Shown here piece by piece: positions 46,945-56,075 of a stretch of 64,000 bases of DNA. Below the pieces are notes generated by a model that was not told the origin of the DNA, ran no database searches, and worked only from the letters and a program-made list of their open reading frames with translations. Positions within the stretch are counted from its first letter, which is position 1; each line of letters begins with the position of its first letter. The stretch lies in assembly GCF_002153425.1 (NCBI RefSeq), contig NZ_KZ119600.1:3337920-3401919 (forward strand), written 5' to 3'. The stretch is from Litchfieldia alkalitelluris (lineage in GTDB: Bacteria; Bacillota; Bacilli; Bacillales; Salisediminibacteriaceae). The position numbers were made by a program, and so were the translations under genes.

Positions 46945-47616
46945 TTAAGTATTCTTATCTTTTCCTTTTTTATAACGTAAATAATCAATACCATTTTCTT
47001 TCATTTTCGTCCTATAATTCTTTGATTGTTTTAGCAGCATTACTTCCTGCAGAACTTCAGATTCCCTTTGTTTCATAATTGAAAAAGCAGGTCCAATTAC
47101 TTTTTTTACCGAACCTACATTTAAAACCCTCATAAATACTAAATCACCTGCAGTAACCTCAGGACTAAATAAGAAGAATTTTGCCGTATCACTTGTAGAG
47201 CTAAAGTAGCTATTATACACTACTGTACTACCAGTGACTTCATCAATTTGCACTGGTTCCAATGACATTAGCATAAAAAATCCACTTAAATCTAACATGG
47301 ACTTCGTTAAATCTCCTTTCTTTTCCCTAACAAATAAATCAAACATTCTTGAGCCAACTACAGTAATATAATCAAAGGCAAACCAATGCTCAAAATGTGC
47401 TCCAATGACATTGTCAGTTTCTATATCTAAAATGTCTATTTTGGTTTTATGTGAAAATAACTTTTTGGCACGAACTTTTTCACGTATATTAGTATGTTGT
47501 TCCATATACTCAAAAAAATGAGTATATAAATCAAATAAGCTCCGTTCTATGTGTGCCTGTTTTTCCTGTTTAACTTTTTCAAAGTCAATGAGAAAAAAGG
47601 ATTGCTTTCTTTCCAT
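46945..47616 (-). CDS. Conserved-looking protein of unknown function
   Basis: A 223-residue soluble protein without signal or membrane segment. The central region (HFEHWFAFDYITVVG then MFDLFVREKKGD, followed by VYNSYF and a basic, Lys-rich C-terminus KKGKDKN) resembles, loosely, a WFxFDY-type domain found in many uncharacterised bacterial proteins, but I cannot name the family. The start is the ATG at 47616 after AAGGGG; the TTG at 47637 is not properly spaced. It lies between murC and the nicotinate phosphoribosyltransferase gene, which gives little functional clue. Confidence 0.65.
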   Translation of the reverse strand: MERKQSFFLIDFEKVKQEKQAHIERSLFDLYTHFFEYMEQHTNIREKVRAKKLFSHKTKIDILDIETDNVIGAHFEHWFAFDYITVVGSRMFDLFVREKKGDLTKSMLDLSGFFMLMSLEPVQIDEVTGSTVVYNSYFSSTSDTAKFFLFSPEVTAGDLVFMRVLNVGSVKKVIGPAFSIMKQRESEVLQEVMLLKQSKNYRTKMKENGIDYLRYKKGKDKNT

Positions 47617-47640
47617 GAAATTCCCCTTCTTTAGCAAACA

Positions 47641-47871
47641 TATAAAAAAGCCGGGACGAAAGTGTTTTTAACATATGAAAAATTCGAACATTCGCTTCGG
47701 AAATACACTTCGCTTTCCATGGGCGGCTGGTGAGCCTCCTCGTGCTGCGCACTACGGGGTCTCACCCATGCCTTCAATCCCACCGGAGTCTACGTATATT
47801 TCCTTCGCTATAGTTATTATTGTTCGCTTTTTCAGTTAAAACACTTTAGCTATGTCCCAGCCTCTTTATAG
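47641..47871. repeat. Nested hairpin element: GGCTGGGACA frame carrying the core repeat in its loop
   Basis: The outer arms AAGCCGGGACGAAAGTGTTTT (from 47648) and TAAAACACTTTAGCTATGTC (to about 47855, continuing CCAGCCTC) match the 2640-2744 hairpin. Between them, at about 47704-47805, sits a core beginning CGCTTTCCATGGGCGG and containing CTACGGGGTCTCACCC and CACCGGAGTCTACG, homologous to the 8.1-kb core. TTCGGAAATACACTTCGC and ATATTTCCTTCGC flank the core as short inverted ends. It is non-coding and fills the gap between two genes. Confidence 0.85.
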
Positions 47872-48978
47872 TTAAGCTTGTAACTCAATTTTTTCTAAAC
47901 GTGGATTTGGTCTATATTTTCTACCAGTTTTAGCCTGTGGTTTTCCATTAAGGAGTACATTATCACCAGTAAAACCAATATGAATTTTAAGCAGGCTACT
48001 ACCGACACCATACATATCTACTGGAGCCTTCATTTCTTCGTATTGCTTAATTCTTTTTGCATCAAAACCACCTGAGGCAACAATCTTTACGTGTTGATAG
48101 CCTTCTTTATCCAATGCTTCACGTAATGCAAATAACAAAGTTGGATTTACACCACGGGGATCAAATGTGCCAAGCACTTCTGGATTCCGTGTGAAATATT
48201 CATCAATAAGATTTTTAGAAGTATCTACACGAACTCCCTTTAATTTATTTCCGAAAGCCTTTGCTACTTTCAGAGAATCGGTGATCACATCATTGTTGTA
48301 GTCTACAAGGGCTAATAAATCATCCTCTGGGAATGTTTCATAATAAGCTCTAGTAGCTTCCACCACATCTCCTTCAAACAGTTGGATTAATGCATGGGGC
48401 ATTGTTCCCATTCCTTGCTTTCCCCACCATTCGTTCATCGCATGTGTTGCTTGGGCTTGGGATCCACCAATATATGCTGCATAACCATCTCCAGCCTGTT
48501 GAGTAAAGTGATCGTCACGATCTCCCATAAAAATGATCGGTTTTTCTATCCCTGATGTTTTCGCTGCTTTAACAACCTCATACACATTAGTAGCAACAGA
48601 TGTTCTTCGAGCAAAAATACCGTCTATGACACCTTCCAAAAATCCAAAGCTTTGATAAGGTCCTTTAATGGTAAAAACAGTTTCAAAGGGTTGAATTTTG
48701 TCCCCATCTTTTAAGGAGTAGATTTCAAGTTCCTCTGGGTTTGTGGCAAAAGTGTTGATGAGTGCGATCACTTCGTCCGTGCCGCATAATACAGCGTGTT
48801 CTTTCTGAAAAAACTGCATTGTAACAATATTGTCTGGCTTATGTCTCTCTGCAATTTTTTTCGTTTTTAAAAAGTAAACAGCTGAGAACCAACCTTCTCC
48901 CACACGTTCATCAAATTTAAATGTTTTGTTCGTTAATCTTTTAATTTTCCCTTGTAACTTTAAACTTATTTCCTTCAT
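47872..48978 (-). CDS. Nicotinate phosphoribosyltransferase (short type)
   Basis: A 368-residue enzyme that makes nicotinate mononucleotide from nicotinate and PRPP for NAD salvage. The family core is visible: DRDDHFTQQAGDG, YIGGSQAQATHAMNEWWG, VDYNNDVITD, GVRVDTSKNL, KIVASGGFDAKRI and MYGVGSSL. It is shorter than B. subtilis PncB (YueK, about 490 aa) and belongs to the ~370-aa subgroup, so no symbol is given. AAGGAG precedes the ATG. Confidence 0.9.
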   Translation of the reverse strand: MKEISLKLQGKIKRLTNKTFKFDERVGEGWFSAVYFLKTKKIAERHKPDNIVTMQFFQKEHAVLCGTDEVIALINTFATNPEELEIYSLKDGDKIQPFETVFTIKGPYQSFGFLEGVIDGIFARRTSVATNVYEVVKAAKTSGIEKPIIFMGDRDDHFTQQAGDGYAAYIGGSQAQATHAMNEWWGKQGMGTMPHALIQLFEGDVVEATRAYYETFPEDDLLALVDYNNDVITDSLKVAKAFGNKLKGVRVDTSKNLIDEYFTRNPEVLGTFDPRGVNPTLLFALREALDKEGYQHVKIVASGGFDAKRIKQYEEMKAPVDMYGVGSSLLKIHIGFTGDNVLLNGKPQAKTGRKYRPNPRLEKIELQA

Positions 48979-49028
48979 TTACATAACTCCTTGATTTACT
49001 TTAACCAATGCACCACCAATTACATCAT

Positions 49029-49217
49029 TTAGTGGTAAAATGGACTTTTTTGATGCTCTTGTATAACTGCTTCTACAATTTCTACTAAATCTTCTTCATC
49101 AACTTGCGCAATTCCATTTTTTAAGACTATCCATTGTGTTCTCTCTTCTTCTTTCAGTAGGTGAAGCCACTTCGGAGATACATATTGAACCAAATTTGCT
49201 AAAGGAATTTGTTGCAT
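49029..49217 (-). CDS. Small protein of unknown function
   Basis: A 62-residue acidic protein with no membrane segment: an N-terminal amphipathic stretch (PLANLVQYVSPKWLHLL) and a Glu/Asp-rich middle (VDEEDLVEIVEAVIQEHQ). I do not recognise it. GGGGGAG and 8-nt spacing before the ATG make translation likely. It lies between sftA and the nicotinate phosphoribosyltransferase gene on the same strand. Confidence 0.6.
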   Translation of the reverse strand: MQQIPLANLVQYVSPKWLHLLKEEERTQWIVLKNGIAQVDEEDLVEIVEAVIQEHQKSPFYH

Positions 49218-49422
49218 GTGAACACTCCCCCTATTCTTTTTGATTCTATTCTTATCTCAAGTGTTGCTGGTAAAGAATCTTGCGTCGTTCCTTACACTTT
49301 CTTTTATTACACCTAGCTGGAAAGCTGATGGGATCCCACACCCTAGATAAATATATACTGATGTGATAGTTATACCATATTTTATAAAAAAATGGGAACT
49401 CTGTGTAGGTAAAAATCTCCCT

Positions 49423-51669
49423 TTACCTTATTCTTTCGTTAATTTCTTCTTTTGTCAAATAAACTTCTCGAGGTTTACTACCTCTCGCTTCTGAAATGAT
49501 ACCTCTCATTTCCATTTCGTCTATCATTCTTGCTGCTCGATTATAGCCGATTCGGAAGTGACGCTGCAGTAAAGAAGCTGATGCAGCTTGATGTTCATAG
49601 ACAAATTCACACGCTCTTTCAAAGAGTTCATCCTCTGCTTCTCCATCCACTTGTTGAAGCAGCGTCTCTTTTTCGAAAAGAAATGCTGGTTTATCAATTT
49701 TTTTCACATGAGACATCACTCTGTCTATCTCATCATCAGAAACAAAGGTCCCTTGAATACGTACTGGTTTACCTGACCCATTTTCTAAAAATAGCATATC
49801 ACCTTTTCCAAGAAGCCGTTCTGCACCTCCACCATCCAAGATCGTCCTAGAATCAGCTTGGGCAGACACAGAAAATGCTATTCTTGTAGGTATGTTCGCT
49901 TTTATTAATCCTGTAATAACATCGACGGAAGGACGCTGTGTAGCAACTAAAAGATGAATGCCACAAGCTCTAGCCTTTTGAGCGATACGACAAATTGCTT
50001 CTTCCACATCATGCGGTGCAACCATCATTAAATCTGCTAATTCATCTACCACTACTACAATATATGGTAGAACTAGCTCCTTCTTCCCCTCTTCTTTCAT
50101 CTTATGATTAAATCTTTTCAAATCTCTTGTTCCGTGCTCTGCAAATAATTCATACCTTCGTTCCATTTCTAGTACAGCCCATTTTAGTCCCTCTGTAGCC
50201 TCTTTTGGATCTGTAATAACAGGACAAGCCAGGTGTGGTATATCGTTATAAGGTGCTAACTCCACCACTTTCGGATCTATTAGTAATAGTCTAACCTCCT
50301 CTGGAGATGCTTTATATAACAAGCTTACCAAAATAGAGTTTACACAAACACTTTTACCAGACCCCGTTGCCCCGGCGATTAATCCATGGGGCATCTTCTG
50401 CAAGTCCGTTACTACAGGAGTTCCTGTTATGTCCATCCCTAATCCGACTGTCAACGGAGAACTTCCTTGTTGGAAGGAAGAATGACGTAGTGTTTCTCTT
50501 AATAACACTGGTTTAGGATCGTTATTAGGCACTTCTATCCCAATAGTATTTTTCCCAGGAATAGGTGCTTCAATTCTTATATCTTTGGCAGCTAGAGCAA
50601 GTTTAATATCATCTGATAGGTTCGTAATCTTACTGACCTTCACTCCTGGCTCAGGCTGAACCTCAAACCTTGTAACTGTTGGCCCCTCAGTTACATTAAC
50701 GACATTTGCTCCTATATTAAAATAGCGAAAAGTCTCATCTAACTTATTAATTTGTTTTGTTAACCACTCTTTATCTGAACTATCATTCCTCGGAGGTATA
50801 TCTAGTAAATGTAGGGTAGGATAAGCATAATTTTTTTCTTGCTCAACCCTTTTCTTGCTTTCTTTTATTCGATCTCGCTTAAACATCATAACGTTAAATG
50901 GTATATTGCTTCCTTCTACTACTTTTCTATCACTACTCGTACGACCTTCCTCTACTTTTCTAGTTTGAATTTCAAATGCTTTGACCTCTTCTGTTTGCTT
51001 GTCTTTCGTATTTATTGAAGAAGGTATCCTTTCAATAGGTGAGTTATCCACCGTATTTTTTTCGTTAACTATAGATAAAGGTTTGGTTATTTCATCATTT
51101 TCACTACCAAGCGCAACTGATTCTGTCTTTGTTTCATGTTCATCGTTGTCGTCTTCCATGTAATTAACTTGGAAGGCTCCTTCTTCTTTCTCTACAGGTT
51201 TTAATGTTTCAAGTATAGTAGCTTGTTCTTCCTTTATTTCTTCATTATTTTCATCATTATCATTTTTGATCCTATAGCCATATATGGGAGACGGACTCTT
51301 TTGATAGGAGAATTGCGTACCTTGAAAAAATTGTGTACGCTCTTCTGATTGTTTATTTTGATTAATATTCACTACCTTATCTGTTTTTATGGTAGGTTTG
51401 TCGGGCTCTAGCGTTTGTTTCTTCTCACTCTTCCTTTTCCTGTTTCTTTCAACTAACTCCCCTAACGGTTCATCATCTCTCACTGCAGGAAAAGGAAAGT
51501 TATTTGATTTTGGATATTGGTGAATTACTTTAGCTCCAACCATATTGTTATAAAGTTTATTTGAGTAAGTTGTACTCCTGTTTTGTTGTCTATTTGTTTG
51601 GTTTTCCATTTCATCTTTAGGAAAAATCCATTCTTTAAAATATGTATACATTCGTTTGAAACGATCCAA
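49423..51669 (-). CDS. sftA: Septum-associated DNA translocase SftA (YtpT)
   Basis: A ~748-residue FtsK/SpoIIIE-family DNA pump that clears the chromosome from the closing septum. It lacks the N-terminal transmembrane domain (the soluble SftA type) and has a long charged linker (about 60-270), the Walker A motif GATGSGKSV, Walker B VVVVDELADLM, and a C-terminal gamma winged-helix (SLLQRHFRIGYNRAARMI). The ATG at 51678 directly abuts AAAGG; the TTG at 51669, 9 nt after it, is chosen, but the ATG is possible. ytpR is absent between it and ytpQ. Confidence 0.93.
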   Translation of the reverse strand: MDRFKRMYTYFKEWIFPKDEMENQTNRQQNRSTTYSNKLYNNMVGAKVIHQYPKSNNFPFPAVRDDEPLGELVERNRKRKSEKKQTLEPDKPTIKTDKVVNINQNKQSEERTQFFQGTQFSYQKSPSPIYGYRIKNDNDENNEEIKEEQATILETLKPVEKEEGAFQVNYMEDDNDEHETKTESVALGSENDEITKPLSIVNEKNTVDNSPIERIPSSINTKDKQTEEVKAFEIQTRKVEEGRTSSDRKVVEGSNIPFNVMMFKRDRIKESKKRVEQEKNYAYPTLHLLDIPPRNDSSDKEWLTKQINKLDETFRYFNIGANVVNVTEGPTVTRFEVQPEPGVKVSKITNLSDDIKLALAAKDIRIEAPIPGKNTIGIEVPNNDPKPVLLRETLRHSSFQQGSSPLTVGLGMDITGTPVVTDLQKMPHGLIAGATGSGKSVCVNSILVSLLYKASPEEVRLLLIDPKVVELAPYNDIPHLACPVITDPKEATEGLKWAVLEMERRYELFAEHGTRDLKRFNHKMKEEGKKELVLPYIVVVVDELADLMMVAPHDVEEAICRIAQKARACGIHLLVATQRPSVDVITGLIKANIPTRIAFSVSAQADSRTILDGGGAERLLGKGDMLFLENGSGKPVRIQGTFVSDDEIDRVMSHVKKIDKPAFLFEKETLLQQVDGEAEDELFERACEFVYEHQAASASLLQRHFRIGYNRAARMIDEMEMRGIISEARGSKPREVYLTKEEINERIR

Positions 51670-51844
51670 TGATATCATCCTTTTTTATTTGCATTGATAA
51701 ATTACTAGTTTCTTTTTATCCTTCATGTAGCAGTATATCAAATTATAATAGATATGTAGGAGGTTTTTTAAATAAAAAACCTGTTAAACTTTGATATAGA
51801 TTTTTGATTTTGCTAACTTTGCCAATAGGAACTTACATTGTTGC

Positions 51845-51901
51845 AAAAATAAAAAATCGCCCATTTCCGTATCAAACCTAATTCATACGGAAGGAGCGAT
51901 T
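51845..51901 (-). terminator. Terminator of ytpQ
   Basis: AATCGC..CCGTAT pairs with ATACGG..GCGATT on the minus strand, followed by a long T-run, right after the ytpQ stop. Confidence 0.82.
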
Positions 51902-51907
51902 ATTTTA

Positions 51908-52717
51908 CTATTTTTTTGTACTACCTTTCGGTTTTCTCTGTGCGAGAATAAATATAGGTTCTAGTTCCCCGTCTTTATATACGAAAGGAAGTGCTGTAAT
52001 TGGAACACGACCTTCCGAGAAAAATTGAAACACCATTTGAGCTAGCACATCGAACCCTGTCTCGTTTTGAATATCAGCAAAAACAAGTACATCCTGGTGC
52101 GGTACAGCTACCGCAAGTTCCCCAGCAACTTTTTCATCCATCTCTTTTAGCAATGGTTCGTTTAGGATTCGGCTTGCATCATATCCATCATCTGTGTGTA
52201 GAAAATAAAATTTATTACCAGCTACTTCATCTACTTTTAGTTCATGTGAGAGAGATCTCACATTGAATAAAGCCATCTCTTTAATTTCCTTCAGGCTTAT
52301 CCCTTCTGTAGAAAGGCTCTCTTCATCGATAAGAGAATAAGATGCACCACGGTCTACTGCGTAAAAAATCCTTGTTTCTGCAGTATGGTCACTATAGATT
52401 AATTTTTTCCCATCTTCCTTTTCTAGTGGGAAAGAAGTAGAGCGAACTACTGGATAAATATTCTTTTCATTCCCTTTAATTTCAATTGGCATCACGAGTA
52501 GCCTTAAACCTTCAGAGACAATTTGGACTGTATCCTTTAGGGCTTTTTCCTTATTCTCCTTAAATTTGTCCTTTATCGTTGAAAGTTGAATCGTTACCCC
52601 TTTGTTTACTCGCTTATCTATTACTTTCATGCTTTCATTATCTTTATCGTAAGAAGTCACCCAGTTTTCATTTTTAAGGGCTGATTCTAGTTCTCGTTTA
52701 ATTTCGATTGGTTTCAT
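51908..52717 (-). CDS. ytpQ: YtpQ, DUF1444 (UPF0354) protein
   Basis: A 269-residue cytoplasmic protein of the UPF0354 family with unknown function. Features are KRVNKGVTIQLS, HTDDGYDASRIL and a C-terminal LAQRKPKGS tail. TAGGAGGT precedes the ATG. It is followed downstream by a strong terminator, so the SftA gene must have its own promoter. Its place near ytpP and ytoQ matches B. subtilis. Confidence 0.9.
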   Translation of the reverse strand: MKPIEIKRELESALKNENWVTSYDKDNESMKVIDKRVNKGVTIQLSTIKDKFKENKEKALKDTVQIVSEGLRLLVMPIEIKGNEKNIYPVVRSTSFPLEKEDGKKLIYSDHTAETRIFYAVDRGASYSLIDEESLSTEGISLKEIKEMALFNVRSLSHELKVDEVAGNKFYFLHTDDGYDASRILNEPLLKEMDEKVAGELAVAVPHQDVLVFADIQNETGFDVLAQMVFQFFSEGRVPITALPFVYKDGELEPIFILAQRKPKGSTKK

Positions 52718-52845
52718 TGCAATACCTCCTAATCTAATGCTATTTTACCATGTTACAATCTATCTACCAACGAACGTGCTTTAATCTTTATAAGCAAGCT
52801 GGTAGATTGCATATCAACAACTCTTATCACGAATTCAGGTAAAAG

Positions 52846-52888
52846 TTAAAAGAGCTGCTTACACAATTTTAGTGATTAGCAGCCCTTC
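52846..52888 (-). terminator. Terminator of ytpP
   Basis: GGGCTGCTaatcac pairs with gtgtAAGCAGCTC on the minus strand and is followed by TTTT. Confidence 0.75.
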
Positions 52889-52901
52889 TCGTATTCCACT
52901 T

Positions 52902-53222
52902 TTATTTACTTAAAGCATCGTTTAGGAACTTTTCTATTTCTTCCTTTGTTTTTCGATTCTTATCTACGTAACGATGAACCTCTTTTCCATTTTTATAAAC
53001 AAGAAAGCTTGGTATCCCAAATATATCTAGATCCTGACATAATTCAATAAAATCATCGCGATTTACTTTATAAAAAGTTAATTCCTTGAATGAATCTTCC
53101 AAGTCTAGCAAATGTGGTTCAATAAAGACACAGTCTGGACACCATCCAGCTGTGAACATAAAAACACTTCCCTGTTCTTCCGTTGCTTGACGGAACTGCT
53201 CCTTCGATTCAATTTGCTTCAT
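52902..53222 (-). CDS. ytpP: YtpP, thioredoxin-like protein
   Basis: A 106-residue thioredoxin-fold protein with the CxxC motif WCPDC (about residues 28-32) and a cis-Pro in GIPSFLVYKNG. It probably reduces disulfides in the cytoplasm, but its partner is unknown. It starts only 12 bp after the PTS EIIC-like gene stop and has a GGGGGAAAT ribosome site, so the two may be co-transcribed. Confidence 0.9.
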   Translation of the reverse strand: MKQIESKEQFRQATEEQGSVFMFTAGWCPDCVFIEPHLLDLEDSFKELTFYKVNRDDFIELCQDLDIFGIPSFLVYKNGKEVHRYVDKNRKTKEEIEKFLNDALSK

Positions 53223-53234
53223 ATTTATTTCCCC

Positions 53235-54254
53235 CTATGATTGTTCAATTTTCATATCTCCAAACTTAATCCAACCAATCTTTCTCATTCCTTCTGAGAT
53301 TATCAGACTAAGGAGGGCAGGTGCAAGTATATGGAGAACCAAGATGGAAAATAGTACACTCCCATCACTCCCCATCGTCTCCACCGTCATAATCTGTCCT
53401 ACCAACCCACTTGTTCCCATACCAGCTCCTGCAGCATTATTTTCCATGTGAAAAACTAATGTGGCAAATGGACCAAGAATGGCAGCAGTCAACGTTGGTG
53501 GAATAAGAATAACCGGTTTCTTCATTACGTTTGCAATTTGTAACATGGACGTCCCTAAACCGAGGGCTACTATACCTGACCACCTATTTTCCCTAAAGCT
53601 ACTCGTCGCAAAGCCCATCATCTGTGCTGCACATCCTACTGTAGCTGCTCCAGCAGCCAAACCTTCTAGACCTAGCATGATTGCTATTGCAGCACTCGAA
53701 ATTGGTGCAGTGAGAGCTAGTCCCATTAAAACAGCGACTAAAATCCCCATGATAAACGGTTGCTGAAGGGTAGCAAACATAATTAAATCACCAAAGCTCT
53801 CCACCCAATTGGCGATGATTGGTCCAATCATTGTAGCTGTCCCAACACCAGTAATAATTGTAACGAGTGGAGTAACAATAATATCTATTTTCGTTTCCTT
53901 TGACACGAGTTTTCCAATTTCAGTAGAAAGTAATGAAGCTATAAAACTTCCTGCTGGCCCACCTAACTCCGCTCCCGCGGCCCCACTGACGACTGCAGCA
54001 AATAAAACAAGTCTAGGTGCCTTAAGTCCATAAGCAACTGCCACACCTATTGCAGGCCCCATAAGTCCCATTGCCGTAGTTCCTATTGACTCCAGCAAAT
54101 GGAAATAAGGAACAGGGATTGTTCTCCCGGCAGTTTGCATTATCAACCCTATGATTAATGATGAGAATAATCCCAATGCCATATAACTAAGCCCGGTCAC
54201 AAAATATGTATGAAAAGATATACGGACTCCTTTTCTGTTCAGAAATTCCTTCAC
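53235..54254 (-). CDS. PTS EIIC-like membrane protein (PTS_EIIC_2 family)
   Basis: A ~339-residue integral membrane protein with about 9-10 hydrophobic segments and glycine-rich loops (GTATMIGPIIANWVES, GMGTSGLVGQIM). It resembles the PTS_EIIC_2 family of orphan phosphotransferase IIC-like proteins that lack IIA/IIB partners. Substrate unknown. The ORF's ATG at 54269 has no ribosome site, while the GTG at 54254 follows TAGGTGAT at good spacing. It is upstream of ytpP, with which it may be co-transcribed. Confidence 0.8.
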   Translation of the reverse strand: MKEFLNRKGVRISFHTYFVTGLSYMALGLFSSLIIGLIMQTAGRTIPVPYFHLLESIGTTAMGLMGPAIGVAVAYGLKAPRLVLFAAVVSGAAGAELGGPAGSFIASLLSTEIGKLVSKETKIDIIVTPLVTIITGVGTATMIGPIIANWVESFGDLIMFATLQQPFIMGILVAVLMGLALTAPISSAAIAIMLGLEGLAAGAATVGCAAQMMGFATSSFRENRWSGIVALGLGTSMLQIANVMKKPVILIPPTLTAAILGPFATLVFHMENNAAGAGMGTSGLVGQIMTVETMGSDGSVLFSILVLHILAPALLSLIISEGMRKIGWIKFGDMKIEQS

Positions 54255-54277
54255 AATATCACCTACCATATTGGTTA

Positions 54278-54322
54278 CAAAAAAGAGGTTGAGACAGTAT
54301 TTGGTTATGTCTCAGCCCCTAT
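54278..54322 (-). terminator. Terminator of the 54332-54838 lipoprotein gene
   Basis: GGGGCTGAGACA pairs with TGTCTCAACCTC on the minus strand and is followed by TTTTTT. It belongs to the same GGCTGGGACA-type hairpin family as 2640. Confidence 0.85.
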
Positions 54323-54331
54323 GTTATTGCA

Positions 54332-54838
54332 TTATTTTGTCACAGAATGTACGATATCAAACATCATTTCTGCAATATTATTGATGTTAGATAAGTCTGT
54401 AATCGTTGTAATTTTAACACCATCATACCCTACGACAATTGTAAACTCACCATCTGGCTGCTCAGTTACGACAAAATATCCAACTTCATCGCCATTTTTT
54501 TTCATTTCTAAAATGAATGGCTCTTCCTCAATCATTAGCTCTTCTAGTACATCTTCCCTATCACCATACTCTACAAAATCATTTAAAAACAATAAAAATA
54601 TATGTCCATCTCTCTCCAATATGAGATTATAATCATCGATCTCATTGACTTTAGTATAACTAGGTACATACATAGCTAACTCATCTGTGATATATGTTTG
54701 TGGCTTTGGTTCTTGTGCCATTTTCTCAGCAAACGACTCTTGTGCTAATTCCAAAACCCTTTCTTCAGATACTGCACACGCAGTAAAGGTTAGAAATGAT
54801 CCTACTATTAAAACAACAAATAATTTACTATATTTCAT
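54332..54838 (-). CDS. Putative lipoprotein of unknown function
   Basis: A 168-residue protein with a lipoprotein signal (MKYSKLFVVLIVGSFLTFTAC, Cys21 as the likely acylation site, followed by AVSEE). The mature part is acidic. I do not recognise the family. The ORF runs to 54922, but a GGAGGGAG ribosome site is correctly placed only for the ATG at 54838. It is divergent from ytoQ, on the outer face of the membrane if the signal is correct. Confidence 0.75.
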   Translation of the reverse strand: MKYSKLFVVLIVGSFLTFTACAVSEERVLELAQESFAEKMAQEPKPQTYITDELAMYVPSYTKVNEIDDYNLILERDGHIFLLFLNDFVEYGDREDVLEELMIEEEPFILEMKKNGDEVGYFVVTEQPDGEFTIVVGYDGVKITTITDLSNINNIAEMMFDIVHSVTK

Positions 54839-54999
54839 GTTCTTCTCCCTCCTACTTCCTAGGCCTTCTATCATATTACATGAATTATTTTGATTAATAC
54901 AATACCTTTCTAGAAATGTCATTTATCTTTAATATTTTGTTTCTTTTTCATTTGTTGATCTTTGAGTTAAAATTAGTAGAGAAGAAAGGGGTGAATTAC

Positions 55000-55443
55000 A
55001 TGCTTACAGTATATTTAGCAGGTCAAATTCATGATGATTGGCGTAAACAATTTAAAGAAAAAGCATCGGCATTAGAGTTACCTTTAACATTTGTTGGTCC
55101 AATGGAAAACCATGATAGGTCTGATAATATTGGGGAAGAAATATTAGGTAAACAACCGAACCCAGTATTAAAAGATGAAGCAGCCTCCAAGTTCAATAAT
55201 TTAAGAACACAGGTGTTACTTAACAAATCAGATGTGGTCATTGCACTCTTCGGAGAAAAGTATAAACAGTGGAACAGTGCCATGGATGCAGCAACAGCAA
55301 TTGCATTACAGAAGCCACTAATACTGATTAGACCAGAATCTCTTCACCACCCACTTAAAGAAATATCAGAAAAAGCACAAGTCACTGTTGAAACAATGGA
55401 TCAAGCGTTACAGGCTCTTGCTTATATTTTTGAGGACAATTAA
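55000..55443 (+). CDS. ytoQ: YtoQ-family protein
   Basis: A 147-residue protein of the YtoQ family (Rossmann-like, possibly nucleoside 2-deoxyribosyltransferase-like) with unknown function. The conserved YLAGQIHDDWR start, GPMENHDRSD, and SDVVIALFGEKYKQWNSAMDAATAIAL are recognisable. The ORF opens at 54916, but AAAGGGGTG is placed for the ATG at 55000, giving the family's start. As in B. subtilis, it lies near ytoP and ytpP. Confidence 0.9.
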   Translation: MLTVYLAGQIHDDWRKQFKEKASALELPLTFVGPMENHDRSDNIGEEILGKQPNPVLKDEAASKFNNLRTQVLLNKSDVVIALFGEKYKQWNSAMDAATAIALQKPLILIRPESLHHPLKEISEKAQVTVETMDQALQALAYIFEDN

Positions 55444-55468
55444 AATAATAAAATTATTCGAGGGTGTC

Positions 55469-56014
55469 TCATTGTTTTTTTGTGGACACCCTTTCTTTTC
55501 TACGTTCATGGAACTTCCATTGTCCATAGAGAAGTTCCACTACATGCCTAAACATTTTAGCCCTATCTACTTCACCCATAGTTAATATTCCAATTGTGCC
55601 CTGACCTTTTCTTACATTCTCTGCATTAGCCCATTGGTCAATAACCAGGCCCAGTTCCTTTCCTAATCTTATTTCTTCTGCAAGATCATTTGGCAAAAAT
55701 ATTCTAGCTCCCCCTGCAGTATAGATATCCCCAGTATCAGTGGCTAGTGCCCCCCAATTACATAGTTGCATTCCTTCATCTGTATCCACTACACCACCTT
55801 CTAACCCTATAGCCATTGGCGCTTTCATATTTTTAACTAAATAAGTTGCGCGATTCTTTGCCCCTAGTCTCGTTTCATCATCCGAGAAGGGCTGGGCAGA
55901 TACGGACGATGGAACATCCACTGGACATAAATGAACGGAATCAGGAAAAACTTGTTTCACAGCATTTATTTTTGCAGGATTTTTCGAGCCTATATATATT
56001 TTTGTTATCATCAT
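55469..56014 (-). CDS. DUF84 (YjjX-type) inosine/xanthosine triphosphatase-like protein
   Basis: A 181-residue protein of the DUF84/YjjX family, which hydrolyses non-canonical purine triphosphates (ITP, XTP) in studied relatives. Conserved features are IGSKNPAKINAVKQVF, SAQPFSDDETRLGAKNRA, GLEGGVVDT and GKELGLVIDQWANAENVRKGQG. AAAGGAG lies 5-8 nt before two adjacent ATGs at 56014 and 56011. It is on the opposite strand to ytoQ. Confidence 0.85.
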   Translation of the reverse strand: MMITKIYIGSKNPAKINAVKQVFPDSVHLCPVDVPSSVSAQPFSDDETRLGAKNRATYLVKNMKAPMAIGLEGGVVDTDEGMQLCNWGALATDTGDIYTAGGARIFLPNDLAEEIRLGKELGLVIDQWANAENVRKGQGTIGILTMGEVDRAKMFRHVVELLYGQWKFHERRKERVSTKKQ

Positions 56015-56028
56015 TTATTCTCCTTTAA

Positions 56029-56058
56029 AGAAAAACCTCCCCAATAGTAAGGGGAGGA
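56029..56058 (-). terminator. Terminator of ytoP
   Basis: CCTCCCC / GGGGAGG stem with an 8-nt loop, followed by TTTTTC on the minus strand. Confidence 0.88.
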
Positions 56059-56075
56059 CAGTTCAAAAGTTAGCT

